Source: Diploptera punctata
Taxonomy: Eukaryota; Arthropoda; Insecta; Blattodea; Blaberidae
DNA length: 64,000 nucleotides
Assembly (NCBI GenBank): GCA_030220185.1
Contig: JASPKZ010007797.1
Location: 3,144,001 to 3,208,000, forward strand
Reading direction: 5' to 3'
The stretch's first letter is position 1. Each line of letters opens with the position of its first letter. The notes below the pieces were generated by a model, which searched no databases, was not told the origin of the DNA, and saw only the letters and a list, made by a program, of their open reading frames with translations. A program made the translations under genes and the position numbers. Of the stretch, positions 41,800-52,500 are shown piece by piece.

Positions 41800-42792
41800 A
41801 TCACTACAGGCCTCAAGAGGCCCCTGGGGCAGTAACAGGGTTATAAAAAACCGGTTTTTTTTAAAAAAAACAGCCCATGTGGGTTATTTTGGGTTTTTTA
41901 ATTAAATCCCCCAAAAAAACTATTCTTTTGGGTTTAATCTCCCCCTCCTGATAATTTAAAAACTATACTAAATTATATTAAATGAAATCCTTATTTAGAA
42001 TATATTAATAATTTTGTACTATATATTTAAATTTAAATATATTACTTTATTTTTTATACTACAATAATTACATACATGACCTTGTGAGAAATGTAGAAAT
42101 TAAACATTCTGAAATTCCAGAAAATATTACCCGAATTTTGGAAAATGTACTTATTTACAAAAATGTTTTGCATGTGTAGAAACAGCTGATATTTATTGGA
42201 AAAATATTTGATCGTATGCAAACCGAAAAAAAACTCACATACTTCTGATTCTGTAGAACTTTGCTGATCTTTGAACGCATAAAGACAGTATTCAACGTAG
42301 ACGAGTGAAGCTGTTTTGCAATACACAATCTTGCAAATATGATGAATCCTAAATATTTAGGAAAACGCTCATCTTCTAATCATGAAAATCAGGCTGAGTC
42401 TTGGTTGACATGCAAACACTCTGAATGGCTTGTACCATTTTTAGCCTTTAAAATTAAAGATGAACAAACATATCCACCATCAATGTTTGCGGATGACGTA
42501 ATAAAGAGCTTAGTTCTGCCCTGTAGTGGAGTATTTTGGAGAAACGTTCTACAAATGAGAACATTAAAGCTTACTGTAACTTTTTGAATGGACTGACTAG
42601 TTGCCCAGCTCATTCAGCATCAATAAAAGGTGAGTTTTTTTTTCAACATTTGGATTAATATGGTCAAAATTAACAGGTTGGGTTGTGAAAAAGTTAAAAA
42701 TATATTAAAAGTGCACAAATATCTTAATAATAAAGACAAACGGATATGATGTTGAAGAGTGTTATTTGATTTAGAAACTTGCTACTTTTAAT
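41800..42792 (+). mobile_element. Unidentified transposon-like sequence with one exon
   Basis: The left border region has runs such as ACCGGTTTTTTTTAAAAAAAA and CCCATGTGGGTTATTTTGGG, and a similar T/A/G-rich block (AAAAAAAAACCCGCTCGGG) lies at 43505. Between them is an exon-like segment (42339-42629) and a LINE-D insertion. I suspect one DNA transposon of about 1.7 kb; no TSD is confirmed. Confidence 0.4.
42339..42629 (+). pseudogene. Exon-like segment of unknown function with a splice donor
   Basis: Frame MMNPKYLGKRSSSNHENQAE, SWLTCKHSEWLVPFLAFKIK, DEQTYPPSMFADDVIKSLVL, PCSGVFWRN, then after a +1 shift ENIKAYCNFLNGL and PAHSASIK up to a GTGAGTTTTT donor at 42630. Codon quality is unlike the AT-rich surroundings. 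I do not recognise the family; a transposase N-terminal region is a guess from context. Not a functional gene as it stands because of the frameshift. Confidence 0.5.
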
Positions 42793-43332
42793 CATCATCA
42801 ACAACAACAAGGATTAAGCCCAATGGCCTGTCCCGATCTCATTATAGGTCGAATTGGTCCTTCCATCTCTTCAATGGTCTTCCCAACATTCTTCTCCCTT
42901 TTGGTTTATAATTATACATTCTTCTTGGTATGCGCTGTTCATTCATTCGTAATACGTGCTGAAGATAAGCATTTTGATAATATTTTATTCTTTCACAGAG
43001 ATTAAATATATTAAGTTCTGTTCTTATATCGGTCCTTTGGTATCCTGCTATTGCTCTCAACATCTTCATTTCAGCAGCCTCTATTTGTTTACTATCTGCC
43101 TTTGTTAATGTCCAGGTTTCACATCCATAGATAAGAGATGGAACTGTCAATACTTTGTAAAACTTCAAAATAGTTTCTTTTCTAGTCTTATTCAATAAAG
43201 TGCGTTTAATTGTGCCACAAAGATAATTGAATCGTTGTATTTTGGTGTGTTTATCTAAATGTCTGTCATTGCCTAAATGACATCCCAAATAATTAAAATT
43301 CTGAACTTGGTCTATAATTACATTGTTTATCA
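42793..43332 (-). mobile_element. LINE-D copy with one long frame and TSD
   Basis: Frame 42842-43333 encodes 163 residues: VQNFNYLGCHLGNDRHLDKH, CGTIKRTLLNKTRKETILKFYK, VLTVPSLIYGCETWTLTKAD, EAAEMKMLRAIAGYQRTDIR, HVLRMNEQRIPRRMYNYKPK, GRRMLGRPLKRWKDQ. This is an RTE-like LINE C-terminal region. The 3' tail is (ATC)n/(AAC)n as seen on the plus strand. TSD TTTTAAT at 42786-42792 and 43333-43339. 5'-truncated; no stop inside this part, so it is one of the younger copies. Confidence 0.85.
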
Positions 43333-43735
43333 TTTTAATAACAGTTTTAAATCAAATATACTGGTTGAAAGAATAATTTATCTTTATTATTTGGTCGGGC
43401 TATTTATCTGTTTAGTATCTTGACTAATAATTATTTTTTACAAACAGTGTTAAAAATAAAGTAAGTTCAGAAGTGGGTTTTTTGAGTAGTTGGGTGCGTT
43501 CTTTAAAAAAAAACCCGCTCGGGTTTTTTTTTTTTGGTGGGTGTGTAGCAAGAGGTTAAGGCTCCCCTTTTTTAGATAATCGGGACGAGATGTCAGCCAG
43601 GTTTTTAGGCCTGCGTAAATGCCGCCTTTACTCCATAACAAGAAATTCGGTATTCATTTCTGTTAGAGGCTAAATCTACCCCACGACCATGGTGTCGCCA
43701 GAAGTTTTTGGACAGTTTTAAAATCCTCCCTTCGG
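43333..43735. other. Right side of the unidentified transposon-like sequence
   Basis: AT-rich, then TTAAAAAAAAACCCGCTCGGG and a T run near 43527. A short frame (43450-43641, minus) has no motif. See 41800-42792. Confidence 0.35.
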
Positions 43736-43739
43736 GATC

Positions 43740-44058
43740 CTGGGCTAATGTTTATACAAATATCTTGTATAATATAGTTCCCTCAAATTATGATTAACGT
43801 TATTCTCTTACCATATGCTTGGCCTGTCTAGTTGGTGCTTTTCCTCTGGGTTTTCTACAGAAATTTCCATGCATAAAGAGACGTACAGACAGTTGAATGG
43901 ACGAGACTACATAACAGTGAGCTACATGATCTTTATGGGAAACCAGACATAATAAGAATTGTTAAGTCTTGTAGACTGTGAGGGAATAGTACATATAGCA
44001 CAAATAGGGGATAAAAGAGGGGCATGGAAATTGGAGAAAATCAAAAGGTAAAGTGCCC
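43740..44058. mobile_element. Two opposed LINE-A fragments
   Basis: 43740-43875 is minus-strand LINE-A 3' sequence (CTGGGCTAATGTTTATACAAAT, then the GRP..W block). 43876-44058 is plus-strand (GAGACGTACAGACAGTTGAATGG, AACCAGACATAATAAGAATTG). They meet head to head. Confidence 0.7.
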
Positions 44059-44059
44059 A

Positions 44060-44215
44060 CTTGAGGTGCATGGCTTAAGAGTCCCTCCCGGAGGACTAGT
44101 CCCTTAAATTTTACATCCTAAAAATAATACATCGAACTCGACCGGGTATGAAGTCGAGACCCCCGGGAGAAGAGGCAAGAAACATAACCCCTAGACACAC
44201 AGCCAGATGAAATCA
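44060..44215 (-). repeat. SINE-D fragment
   Basis: Shares the GTCCCTCCCGGAGGACT.GTCC core and the CGACCGGGTATGAAGTCG region with 35765-36089; the tRNA-like head end is at 44200. Confidence 0.65.
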
Positions 44216-44610
44216 TATTAGCCGAGAAAACTGATTTTCCATAAAATGTGACACGCCACTGAGTGCAATTAAGTTAAACAGTTGACGACAGGCACCATGT
44301 AGTAGTTTTAACAAAGGGTGAGGGACTTAGTCATCGCGGGTGATTCATCTTTCGTCTAGACGTCGCTAGTGGAAATCATTAGAGTTTCCATTCACAACCT
44401 GCGCTGTTCCTTCTCCTCTATTACAAGGAAATTAACATATCGCTGGAACTGTACCAAGCTTATGTAAATGTCAAGATTAACTATATCAATTAACAATGAT
44501 CCTTTTATCGCAATTAAAAGTAATCAGTTATTTCACGCTATAATTCATTCTAATGAGTCAACGTCTTATAAAATGGCTGAAAATAGAACATGAACACTAC
44601 AGTACCATAT
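44216..44610. other. No recognised feature
   Basis: Unassigned AT-rich sequence. Confidence 0.35.
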
Positions 44611-44611
44611 A

Positions 44612-45790
44612 CAGTGTGTTCCGAAACTATTCATTTAAATTAATACATTAGGTATAGTGCAGTTCTGGCTTCTTTAGCAGCTTTTGAGGAGTGTATGGTG
44701 TATGGTGCGGCAAGAGGCTAGGGCGAGTTGCAGGTACTGCCAGCAACTACCCTCAGTTCAGAAAACATAATGGGTGGATTTCTGAACCGAAGTATAAACC
44801 ATGACCGCGGATTTCCGATTTTTATTGTTCCCATAACAATCATAAAAACTGAAAATCGATGGCTGTTAAATACAAAAAGAAATGTCCGAATCATATCTAC
44901 GGTTTCGTAACAATTTTTGTCATTTTATAGTTGTTATGGAAACAATCAAATATTGGAAAACCGGGGTCGTGGTTTAGACTTCGGTTGAGAAATCCACCCA
45001 ATAGTTGCTAGTTGAATTTTCGTATCTACTAGTTCTGTGTTAGTGATTAGTTTTGATGTCTAATAAGTTTCAACTGTTCATTATAGAATAGCGTTGTTTT
45101 TGTAACAATTTATTTTATTACAATTATTATTAAGACTTTTTTTTTTGCGTGGATACTAGTTCCCTCCCCCACTCGGCAATGGTCCCTCCTGCCACGCGCC
45201 TTTGGTTTTACAAGACGGCTACAGATATCAGACTGGACTGTAGAGAACATCAGAACAAATATATTTCGATAAGGGACATATGGTTTTATAAATCAACTTG
45301 TAATGTTAGAGAACATTTTGTTAATGGTGTTGACTTAAGCTGTTGAGATGACCCTGAGGCCTGGCCACCAGGTCACCTGACCTCACGTGCCTGGATTCCT
45401 TCCTCTGGGGGCATATGAAAAAGTTATGGAAACAAAAGAAAACCTCGTGCTAGAATTGCAGTCGCTGCTGGGACCATTGCGGATGTGCCAGGAATCTTCG
45501 AATGAACAACGGTTAGACGATGTACTGCGTTCACACAGGCCAATGGTGGTGCATTCGAGCAACTCCTGTGATGCTACTGCTGTAATCAGCATGTTAAACT
45601 ATTTTATGTGTGAATCGTCCCTAACATTACAAATTGACTTCAGAGATCATTATGATCCTTATCGAAATATATTTGTTTTGATATTTTCTACCTCCTGCAT
45701 TAATTTGAACGAACAGTATCAGAACATCCTGTATTGTCGTGGATGGCGAACGTTTAGGATTCTGATTGAATTTATTTAAATTAACTTCAC
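44612..45790 (+). mobile_element. Mariner-like transposon remnant
   Basis: ACAGTGTGTTCCGAAACTATTCA at 44612 looks like the terminal repeat of an insect mariner-type element. The 3' part of a transposase is at 45345-45600. I cannot find a matching right terminus, so the right border is open, and the internal 44700-45130 is not assignable. Confidence 0.5.
45170..45600 (+). pseudogene. Mariner-like transposase C-terminal relic
   Basis: In one plus frame from 45360: AWPPGHLTSRAWIPSSGGI, stop, then ARIAVAAGTIADVPGIFE, stop, then TQANGGAFEQLL. 'WPPRSPDLxPxDFFLWG' followed by 'AAGxIxDxPGIFExxxxSxxRRCxxCIxxxGxxFExLL' is a pattern I know from insect mariner-like transposases; the second catalytic aspartate region is mutated (SRAW for the expected SP.D). 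Several stops make it dead. Confidence 0.65.
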
Positions 45791-45964
45791 AGATGTCTAC
45801 ACAAAATTTCCAAAATCACATTATTTATTCCACAGAATTTCACTGATTCTTCACAAATAATTTGCTGATAATAAAATATCTTGTTTACAGTTTACTTGAT
45901 CGCCATGTACTTTAAACTCGCTGACGGTTTCACTTAGAAAATTTTCTTGTCTTCTCTCATGAAT

Positions 45965-46215
45965 GGTATGGCGATCAACATACCGATCCAATGAGACATT
46001 TAGTAGGCAACTAAAATATTACTAGGATGAAGAAAATCGGTAAACTTTGCTTAGAGGCCTCTTTATTCAGACTTTAGCTTCTTTTACGAGCTTGAAAATC
46101 TTCAGACTCGGGACCCACGGCTTAAAATTCCTCCCGGAGGACTTTCTCATTGGATTTCCACCCCGACGAGTTTGAACCGGTAACCTTAGGGACCAGAGAA
46201 CCACATGTTGACCGA
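45965..46215 (-). repeat. SINE-D copy
   Basis: Runs from ATACCGATCCAATGAGACATT to CGACGAGTTTGAACCGGTAACC; the GCTTAAAATTCCTCCCGGAGGACT core is shared with the copies at 35765 and 44060. There is a tRNA-like B box (complement) near 46170. Confidence 0.7.
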
Positions 46216-46234
46216 GACCGACGAATTAATTCCT

Positions 46235-47085
46235 ATAGGCACAGAAAGAAATTAAACATAGGCTCAATTCTGGAAATGCATACAAATAAGCATTACAGGG
46301 GCTCTTGTCGTCCCAACTTCATTAAAAAAAAAGTTAAACAGAAAAAATGTATAAAATTGTTATTCTCCCAGTTATATTAAATGGACGTGAAACATGGGAG
46401 GAGAAAAGATTACGAGAATTTGACGAAGTTCTTAGGAAAATTTTTGGACCAAAGAGAGGCGAACAGAGAGGTGAATGGGGAAGATTAAATAACACGAAGT
46501 TACAAGATCTTTATGGGAAGCCAGTTCTAATAAGTATAGTAAAGTCTCGTATAAACTGCAGTTGGCACGAATGGAGAATGAAAGAGGGACATAGAAAACT
46601 CCTTGTGGGTAAACCAGAAATAAAGCGCCGGGTAAGCGGGTCAAGAATGAGGTGAGAGGATAACATTAACAATGATTTGAGGGACCTTAATTATACAGGA
46701 TATATATATATACACACACACACACACAACAATATAAGGATCCTAGAAGACAGACATTTTAAAAGAAGCTGAGAATACAGGCATGCTTAACGAGAACACA
46801 CCCGCAGACGTTAACCCATTGCACAACTTATACATCAGTATAGTACCAATTGAAATGCAGAAGATGAAGCATGGTTTTGAAAGGCCTTCATTTTTTTAAC
46901 TACTTGAAGTTTTCGAAACAAATTTTAGTTGAGGACGGCTGATTTATCAGGTACTCATTTTTTTATTTTTAACATTTTATGCAGGGGATAATTAAAAATA
47001 TTAGCTCAGGATACGGATATATGGAGAGTTTGTATACGCTCGACCATGAACCTATGGGTTCCATAATGCCAATAATTCTATACAC
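46235..47085 (+). mobile_element. LINE-A copy interrupted by microsatellite and unknown sequence
   Basis: 46235-46705 encodes HRKKLNIGSILEMHTNKHYRGS, GRETWEEKRLREF, IFGPKRGEQRGEWGRL and the RRVSGSRMR end. An (AT)n(AC)n run at 46701-46728 and about 250 bp of unassigned sequence follow, and LINE-A finishes at 46985-47085 (AATATTAGCTCAGGATACGG, CATGAACCTATGGGTTCCATAATGCC). Confidence 0.75.
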
Positions 47086-47091
47086 ACACAT

Positions 47092-47093
<2 letters not shown>

Positions 47094-47142
<49 letters not shown>
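47094..47142. repeat. (AAT)n/(ATT)n microsatellite
   Basis: ATAATAATAATAAT then TATTATTATT..., itself an inverted junction of the two phases. It lies between LINE-A and a SINE-A end. Confidence 0.9.
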
Positions 47143-47143
<1 letters not shown>

Positions 47144-47243
47144 CCACCCACAGTAATTCTGCCCGGGACAGGTCTTTTACTGCAATTTTCATGCCATGCT
47201 TTGCAGCTTTACTAGGGAATTATAGGCGTAATAGCTTCCCTTG

Positions 47244-47245
<2 letters not shown>
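47143..47245 (-). repeat. SINE-A 3' end fragment
   Basis: CCACCCACAGTAATTCTGCCCGGG, CACTGCAATTTTCATGCCATGC-like and TTTACTAGGGAATT blocks match the SINE-A 3' half in reverse. An (AT)n run follows at 47250-47277. Confidence 0.7.
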
Positions 47246-47279
<34 letters not shown>

Positions 47280-47399
47280 TTAAATGTGCCTACTTGTTAT
47301 AGTGGCCACTAGATTACAGTTGGAACGATATCCCGCTACTTCTCGTGTAAATTTAGAATACTATATATATTATAAAATAAACATTTTTGTGTTAGGATT

Positions 47400-47471
47400 C
47401 CTGAGTAGCTCAGATGATTAGAGCGCTAAACGTACAAAGTTTAGAAACTCGGGTTCAAATCCCCACTCAGG
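47400..47471 (+). repeat. tRNA-like sequence, probably a SINE head
   Basis: The ends CCTGAG and CTCAGG pair, the D arm GCTC-AGATGATTA-GAGC is perfect, and B box GGGTTCAAATCCCC is exact. The anticodon stem needs an extra pair (CTAAAC-GTACAAA-GTTTAG) and the first acceptor pair does not form, so it is tRNA-derived rather than a safe tRNA gene. A TTATTTTTCTTTAGAAA tail follows as in the SINE at 15653. Confidence 0.6.
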
Positions 47472-47474
47472 CAC

Positions 47475-47890
47475 TTATTTTTCTTTAGAAATAGAAAAGT
47501 GGGGGAGGGAAATATATTTGACCTGAAAAGGAAAAGTGGCGTAGCTATATGTGATTGAATTCCCTTATTGATAACATCAGGTTTCAAATTGAGGGCAAAC
47601 GGTCCATTGCCACCACCTACGTATCCTTCACTCACATGCTGGTTAATTCCTGAGCTGTCACTTCAACAAGGTGTTCATACATCACGACTAAACTAGTGTC
47701 AAACATTTCTAGTGAATTCCGAGGAAATATAGCTAATGAGGTTGATTTTCATTAAACAATATTCTACTTAATAATTAAGACATTTTGTCTGTACATTCTT
47801 ATCTCTTAAGGTTGTTTTTGCCGAACATATGTTTCAAAGCTTCTCAGCCCCATCATCAACGATTACAGAAAAAAAATATATTTATTTATC
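47475..47890. other. No recognised feature
   Basis: Unassigned. Confidence 0.35.
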
Positions 47891-47894
47891 TTTT

Positions 47895-48105
47895 TACAGA
47901 TCCTCACCGATCCTATCTAGTATCTGGTTTTAATGCAAGAAGTTTGGAGTGGATTCCAAGTCAGAGGGTAAGAAGAGGAAGACCTAAGAAGACATGGATA
48001 GAGGGAATTATTAATTTGATGAGCGACAGTGGACTGCAGGATGATGACTGGAAGGATAGAGAAGAATGGAGGAAGAGAATCAATATTTAATATTGGGCAA
48101 AGAAA
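47895..48105 (+). mobile_element. LINE C-terminal fragment
   Basis: Frame end 47785-48090 reads RSLEWIPSQRVRRGRPKKTW, IEGIINLMSDSGLQDDDWKD, REEWRKRIN, the last motif of an RTE-like LINE ORF2 ('RGRPxxxW.xGI...DDW.DREEWR'). Different family from LINE-A. Confidence 0.75.
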
Positions 48106-48137
48106 GATGTATACATTTCAAACCTGTTAAATAAAAT

Positions 48138-48645
48138 ATAACATGAGTTTCCATGTCCTTATTTCATTTTCCATTCGTGCCACATGTCCTGACCATCGCA
48201 GTCTACGAGACCTGACTGTAATGTCCACCTCTGTGGTCTTGACGTAGCGTGCTGCCTTGTCACACAGTTGCCCCGGGTTCGATCCCCGGTCGGACAAGTT
48301 TCCTGGTTGACGGATTTTTTTTTTCAGTATTTTTCCTTACCTGTAAGACATTTCAGGAAACGGTCCGCGAACATCATCTGGCAATCATTAACATATTCAT
48401 TAAGCATCATTACATCATCACCACCTATCATACCATCGGGGAGCCCCAACCTCAGATGCTGGTTACAATAAAATCATGCAAGAAGAGAATACCAGAATGT
48501 CGAAATGACAACGTGGTGACATTGTATAAAAATATCTGGTTTCCTATAAAGATCATATAGCTCCCTGTTACGTAGTTTTCTGAACTCACGCGTCTCTTCA
48601 TCTCCAAAAGTATTCCTGACAAGTATTCTCAAATACTTTAACTTT
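48138..48645 (-). mobile_element. LINE-A fragment, minus strand, split by SINE-B
   Basis: 48138-48221 (TTTCCATGTCC... ACGAGACCTGACTGTA) and 48535-48645 (ATCTGGTTTCCTATAAAGATC...) are neighbouring pieces of LINE-A in reverse. SINE-B plus about 60 bp of unknown sequence lies between them. Confidence 0.8.
48222..48472 (+). repeat. SINE-B, worn copy in LINE-A
   Basis: tRNA-like head (GTGGTCTTGACGTAGCGTGC; CCCGGGTTCGATCCCC) and then a shortened body. The 3' end (CATCGGGGAGCCCCAACCTCAGATGCTGGTTACAA) belongs to the SINE-B, not the SINE-A, module. Confidence 0.75.
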
Positions 48646-48649
48646 AAGA

Positions 48650-48955
48650 AAAAGAAGTGATCCCAGTACAGGCCCTTGTGATAGTACGAAGTAAGGTTCC
48701 CACCTTTTAAACAACCAGAACTAAATGTCAACTAAGTTGTATCTGGGTGATGGTCGGCTTTATCTCAGAACAGAAATATGATACTCGTTTACATTAAGGC
48801 AGAGTCGAGTCCAGGGTCGTGCTGCCGTCAGAAGGTTCAGAGAACTTAAAAAATAATAACCCATGTGATTGAACCCATTCCCCCGACCTTCCATCGTTTT
48901 GTCTTAACCAACCATACTACGGCTCACCTCTACATTTCTAAAGGCTTTCTCTGTT
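48650..48955. other. No recognised feature
   Basis: Unassigned. Confidence 0.35.
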
Positions 48956-48959
48956 TTAC

Positions 48960-49745
48960 ATTATTTTAGAAATTTAAAGAAATATCTCCCTCTTTCATTA
49001 ATACGAACCCTTGTGCAGAATCTTGTGTTGCCACACTTCGATTATTGTGACGTTATATACAGTTACTTACTTGTTGCAGAAACTGCAGCGTGTCCATAAT
49101 GCTTGCGTTCGTTTCATTTTCAACATCCGCCCTCAAGATCGTATTTCCTTACAATCCAGTAATCTCTCTTGGTTCTGTCTTAGCAACAGAGGCACATTGC
49201 ACTCTCTTTCACTTTTTTCAAGCTTCTCTACTCTTACACTCCTAGTTATTTGGTACCAGATTTGAGAAGTTACCTTCTTACCACTATATTGACACTAGGT
49301 CATATGATAACAGTCTGCTAGCAATCCCTTTGCACAACACATCTTCTTATTGTACTTCTTTCACAGTATCCTCTGCCAGTTCCTGGAATTCTCTCGCTCA
49401 AGATATCAGAGGTAGCCGCACACTTGACACTTTTAATCCACGCTTATACAATTACTCGTTATTAAATGATTTTTTTCTCCAGCAGTAAATTTATTCTATG
49501 CCATTAATATTTTTATTTTCTCATTTATCCATCTTGTACATTTTATATTTCATTCGTTAAATGTAGAGTGAATCAACATATAGGGCATATTGCATATAAT
49601 AATTGTATTATAGATGTAGCATATAATTATTTATGTTTATTGTAATTTAAACGTAACTGTACTTTCTAATTGTTTTTAATCTGGTTGTATGGTAGACAAA
49701 GCCTTAACTCTGCCGGGTAAAACATATTATTATTATTAGCAACAT
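48960..49745 (+). mobile_element. CR1/Jockey-like LINE 3' part with (ATT)n tail
   Basis: Plus frames encode LVLPHFDYCDVIYS near 49023, KLQRVHNACVRFIFNIRPQD, RISLQSSNLSWF and NRGTLHSLSLF, then LPVPGILSLKI near 49375. This is the C-terminal region after the RT of Jockey/CR1-type LINEs. The 3' UTR ends with AAAGCCTTAACTCTGCCGGG and (ATT)n. Frameshifted. Confidence 0.75.
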
Positions 49746-49783
49746 TATTATTGTCACCACTGTTATCATTGCTATCATCATCA

Positions 49784-50337
49784 TAAGTAATGCCACGAGA
49801 GTTATAAAGTGACGAGTGAATTTATCTACAGGATTTGAAAATCAAGAGTGGCATTTGTTAGGACTATTTAAATAATAAAATTAAGCTGTTTACTCACAAA
49901 TCATTATTCAAATATAGTTATTTTAAAATATTTATATATTTAATGTAAATGGCGATGTTTGAAAACAAATGAGAAATGTTCGGTATGTTTCATTTGATCA
50001 TCGCTGCAACTTTATCATATTATTTATTGCCAAATGGGATCGCAATATTGTAAGAATGCACCCTAGTGGAAAAATAATGAAACACATCAAACTGTATCTT
50101 ATAATAATTAACATTATAGGTTATCAATTAATTTTTTAATAAACAACTGAGTAAAATCAAGGAATCTGTTCATTATTTGTTATATGCAATGTATTTGTTG
50201 GAGAAAAATAATGCTCTGAGCTGTTCAGAAAAAAATAAAGCTGATAAAGAGAAATCGATAAAGAGCGAGGTGAAACACGACTATCATTGGTTGTAAAACT
50301 AGATTCATTGACTACCATTTGGGGCATGAGTTAAATA
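49784..50337 (+). mobile_element. MITE-T copy
   Basis: Starts TAAGTAATGCCACGAG after TCA (49781-49783), carries GGATTTGAAAATCAAGAGTGGCATTTGTTAGGACTATTTAA (broken here into its two blocks) and ends ATTTGGGGCATGAGTTAAATA. The right flank is TGCA, so the TSD is not perfect. The hairpin arm is damaged by a deletion. Body matches 37932-38513 in reverse. Confidence 0.82.
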
Positions 50338-50544
50338 TGCATTATTATTTTATTTATTTAGCAGGTTTCACAAGCTTTAACAACATCTCCCTGCGCCCAA
50401 TTAATCTACTATCATTCTCCTCCACATGTCTCTGATATTCCAATCTCCATTATCCAATCCTTTTTTCCTCATGCTGCTCAAAACACCATCAATTATTATC
50501 GTTATTACAATCATCCCCCCCCCCAAAAGCCCCACTTTGTCATT

Positions 50545-50868
50545 CGAAATTTTTAGCATTCTGTCCAGGCATTTCTGAGGTTGGGACGCCTGGAAGGCGG
50601 GGTTACGCTGCCCCGATGACATGAGAGTTGATGATGCGCCAGGAGTGGCCTTAAATTAAACTTAAGCTAATTAGGCGAATATGATATTGACGACAATGAT
50701 GGCCAGTTGGTATTCGGAGACCGTTTGGGCCTTAAAGTTTCCTGACATTTATCTTATAGGTGAGGAAAAAACCCGAAAAAAACCTCACTCAGGAAACTTG
50801 TCCCGATCGAACCCGGGCCCGCTGCGTGAATGGCAGCACGTTACGTCGCGACTACAGCGGTTATCAAC
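50545..50868 (-). repeat. SINE-B copy
   Basis: From TGAGGTTGGGACGCCTGGAAGG through GGAGACCGTTTGGGCCTTAAAG to the tRNA-like head (complement of GCTGTAGTCGCGACGTAACGTGC). B box partly kept (GGGTTCGATC). The 3' end is truncated compared with 28498-28838. Confidence 0.8.
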
Positions 50869-50879
50869 ATTTTCACTAT

Positions 50880-51418
50880 TATTATTAAACCCGCCATTGC
50901 CTGTCCCAAGCCAGGTTGAAAATGGATGAGGGGAGTAGTAACACCTCGTAAAAAAAACCTTGGTTCAGCTTGCCCAGCTGATAGTACCTTGTGAGGGCCC
51001 CTTGCCAGGGTTACGGTGAAGACCTCAACGGCAGATACAGCGGAGAAGGTACGGTGTACCTGGCGGAAGAGGCAACTTTACAGTACATCTACTGCCTTGT
51101 AGATTGACAAACGGGCAGATGGGTTTTGTTAGCCCTGCAAAGACAACCCATCTAGGAGAGACAACTCCGAAATAAAACGGGGCAGGCTGAGCTCTGGAGC
51201 TGGGTGAAGGCAATCGGCCTAGGGAGGAAACCCCGAATAATAAACCCGCCATGAAAACGGGCTAGCATTCCACTTCAAGGTGTATCTTATACATTGTTCG
51301 CAGTTCCAAGGATCAAGCCTCGGATCAAAGACGGAAAATACGTCTTCCTTCGAGGAGTGATTTTGGAAATAAACAGGATGAAAATCCTGTTTATTATTAT
51401 TATTATTATTATTATTAT
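50880..51418 (+). mobile_element. Unclassified repeat with (ATT)n tail
   Basis: CCTGTCCCAAGCCAGGTTGAAAATGGATGAGG starts a GC-richer stretch including GAAGACCTCAACGGCAGATAC and GGAAACCCCGAATAATAAACCCG; it ends AGGATGAAAATCCTG then (TTA)n at 51390-51417. A translated frame reads GYGEDLNGRYSGEGTVYLAE. I believe it is the 5' or non-autonomous part of an insect LINE, but cannot name it. Confidence 0.5.
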
Positions 51419-51419
51419 T

Positions 51420-52020
51420 TTCCCAATATGCTATCAATATTAAAGATCATAACATTATTTCCCGTTTCTCGTCAGTCAGTACCGCCTTCTGTCTACTACA
51501 CAAACATGAAATACCGCAATTAAAAGCTCCCTGAAGAAACAGGTTGACAGTGACTGGAGGTGTTCAGGGTGGTGCGATTGAGGAGGCGTCCCGATGTCCT
51601 TGTGCTCAAACTGTTCACTTTCTAGAGCACATCCATTCTTGTACTACTTTGCTTCAGCGAATCTCGAAGGCTATTGAGGTTGTTCTCATGAAAATATTTT
51701 TGAGATGATCCCATCTATACCAATTCCTAGCCGAGTTCTAGTTGTACCGTAAACAAACTTGCATGAGGTATTATTCCGCCAATCCGTCTACTGGGGAACC
51801 ATAGTGCTAATTTTCCAACCATACGACTGTATTGTGTACGCAACTGTCATCGATAGAAACATTGTTCTTAGGCAACATCATATTTTACGGGAAATAAGTC
51901 TGAATACAAGGTAAGATGGTACCAATAATTAGGAACTACCTCCATTTCTTATTTATTTATGACGAAAATTATATATGGGCCTACCAAATTACACGTTTAC
52001 GCTTTTTCCATGATGTCAAT
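51420..52020. other. No recognised feature
   Basis: Unassigned; no motif in the short frames. Confidence 0.35.
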
Positions 52021-52024
52021 AGAT

Positions 52025-52500
52025 ATCCTTCACTTACAATTACATTAAGAGCAGAATTATGTTCCATGCTGACTCACCTGTAAATTGTGCTGTTATTTTC
52101 ACCACATCCTCAATGGCTAACACAGGATATTTTTCTTTAAATTGTTTTAAAACATTCAAAATAATTTGTTTCTCTACGCTTTTCAATTTATTTCCAATAA
52201 ATTATAGCTAATATTATACAGAAGCGGTCATTTGCAGATAATTGAAAATCCAACGATACTGCATTGCGCGTGCTTAGGAATAAAACAGTGCTTATTTAAT
52301 GTTTTAAAATTGTAATTATATATTTTAAGATTCTCCTATGTAACTTATATTGACATGTGCTAGATATATATGTTTTATTTCATTTTATTTATCTCGAATG
52401 TTAGAAAGGAACAGATTTTCATACACGCTCAAAGGTAAAATCTTTATTCGACCAATGTAAATACAAACATCTGGTTTGTTTACATTACAACTCGGAAGAA
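52025..52500 (-). mobile_element. Unidentified element, copy 2, with an exon
   Basis: Minus-strand exon 52078-52195 reads KLKSVEKQIILNVLKQFKEK, YPVLAIEDVVKITAQFTG with a GTGAGTC donor right after the last base. It has helix-rich, Lys/Glu-rich content like the start of an insect transposase or DNA-binding protein. The same exon and about 400 bp of flanking sequence recur at 35380-36250, so this is a repeat family, not a single host gene. Confidence 0.6.

Noticed and set aside
47400..47471. Functional tRNA gene
   Set aside because: D and T arms are good, but the anticodon stem has an extra pair, the first acceptor pair is a mismatch, and the downstream sequence is a SINE tail.
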